Part shown: piece after piece, positions 4,850 to 5,254 of the stretch
How the letters are laid out: every line of letters starts with the position of its first letter
Position numbering within the stretch: position 1 is the first letter of the stretch
Source of the DNA: Thermoleophilaceae bacterium
Lineage (GTDB): Bacteria; Actinomycetota; Thermoleophilia; Solirubrobacterales; Thermoleophilaceae
Length of the DNA: 5,254 bases
Direction of reading: 5' to 3'
Assembly: GCA_013813135.1 (NCBI GenBank)
Contig: JACCSF010000154.1
Location: 1-5,254 of the forward strand
Notes under the pieces: generated by a model
What the model was told of the DNA's origin: nothing
The model's input: the letters and a program-made list of their open reading frames with translations, nothing else
The model's database searches: none
Program-made: the position numbers and the translations under genes

Positions 4850-5254
4850 CTATTCGACCGCCGCGGGGGGCAAAGAGGGGGATGGATCTGGGCCGGCTGC
4901 GCTCTCGTCGCTTGGCGATTCCGCCTGCTGGACCGCCGCCCGCTGAGGCGGCCCGTGGTGGTTCGCGAGCTGGTCGACCGCGGTGCCGCCGCCGGCCACG
5001 GCCGGGATGCCCTCGACCTTCTGCTGCGGCGCCCCCACGACGCTCTCCGCCTTTTGGTGCAGCGTGCCGACGGCCGACTCGACCAACCCGCGAGCGCCGC
5101 CGCCGTCGACGGCGACCAGCACCACCGGAACCAGCGCCGCCACGTGCGCCGGCGCCGCGCGGAACTCGCGCAGCCGCGCGCGGCAGCTCAGGCAGGTCTT
5201 GAGGTGCGGGCGCAGCAGGGCCAGCGCATCGGCGTCGGCCTCGCCATCCGCGAG
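4850..5254 (-). CDS. C-terminal part of a sigma-factor/anti-sigma-like protein with HX3CX2C zinc motif
   Basis: The last 134 residues of a protein whose start lies beyond the right edge. Visible residues 17-24 (HLKTCLSC) form HX3CX2C, the zinc-binding core of anti-sigma (zf-HC2-like) domains, set in ADALALLRPHLKTCLSCRAR. A hydrophobic stretch follows (VAALVPVVLVAV, about residues 39-50). Next come a near-tandem 11-residue repeat and a Pro/Ser/Ala-rich tail ending PSLPPAAVE at TAG 4852-4850. In Solirubrobacterales-type bacteria I associate this layout with sigma-70-family proteins that carry a zinc finger and long low-complexity tail after the sigma regions. With the N-terminus unseen, a plain anti-sigma factor is equally possible. 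The frame continues open beyond the stop, so the tail may be prematurely ended. Confidence 0.7.
   Translation of the reverse strand, partial: LADGEADADALALLRPHLKTCLSCRARLREFRAAPAHVAALVPVVLVAVDGGGARGLVESAVGTLHQKAESVVGAPQQKVEGIPAVAGGGTAVDQLANHHGPPQRAAVQQAESPSDESAAGPDPSPSLPPAAVE
5015..5080 (-). repeat. Two 11-residue tandem repeats within the right-edge gene
   Basis: On the minus strand ESAVGTLHQKA (5080-5048) is followed at once by ESVVGAPQQKV (5047-5015); seven of eleven positions are identical. The bases of the two 33-bp units differ considerably, so the likeness is kept at protein level. An 11-residue period fits an amphipathic helix or linker. Confidence 0.55.

Noticed and set aside
4650..4946. 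Plus-strand Gly/Ala-rich frame that looks like a low-complexity protein
   Set aside because: It is the complement of the Pro/Ala-rich tail of the minus-strand gene, whose zinc motif and codon bias favour the minus strand.

Overview
GC-rich DNA (very high G/C at third codon positions, frequent GTG starts) of the kind found in Actinomycetota. The right-edge gene has a zinc-binding anti-sigma-like motif followed by a long Pro/Ala-rich tail. That suggests the Thermoleophilia/Solirubrobacterales, but this is inferred from style and not from a marker gene.

Layout, left to right. (1) 1-167: the N-terminus of an unrecognised minus-strand gene running off the left edge. (2) 306-872: an intact plus-strand SRPBCC (START-like) protein with an N-terminal hydrophobic segment. 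(3) 885-1488: no intact gene but three relics, namely an AHSA1-type SRPBCC gene and an ArsR repressor gene on the minus strand (once the usual arsR-AHSA1 pair) and, head-to-head with them, the first ~19 codons of a TfoX-N-domain gene that still has a strong ribosome binding site. (4) 1510-2132: an intact VapBC-type toxin-antitoxin operon (Phd/YefM-like antitoxin, PIN-domain toxin, GTGA overlap) with a perfect 18-bp palindrome just before the antitoxin start. (5) 2268-3416: an AraC-family regulator and a VOC (glyoxalase-like) protein, tightly coupled, minus strand. (6) 3468-4449: a YeeE/YedE-family sulfur-compound transporter whose reading frame is broken by one extra base near 3882. (7) 4458-4653: relics of a second, different vapBC pair. 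(8) 4850-5254: the C-terminal part of a sigma-factor or anti-sigma-like protein with an HX3CX2C motif, entering from the right edge. Its frame stays open and Pro/Ala-rich for 71 codons past a TAG.

Together: the only clear functional units are the toxin-antitoxin pair and the AraC-VOC pair. The transporter may share a transcript with AraC-VOC (51-bp gap, same strand) if its frameshift is not real. What stands out is decay: five gene fragments from three former loci are packed into the gaps between intact genes, several with internal deletions that a sequencing error could not explain. The frameshift in the transporter and the in-frame stop near the right edge are single-base events that could be recent mutations or sequence errors. 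I see no RNA gene, CRISPR array or insertion sequence, and no convincing new system.
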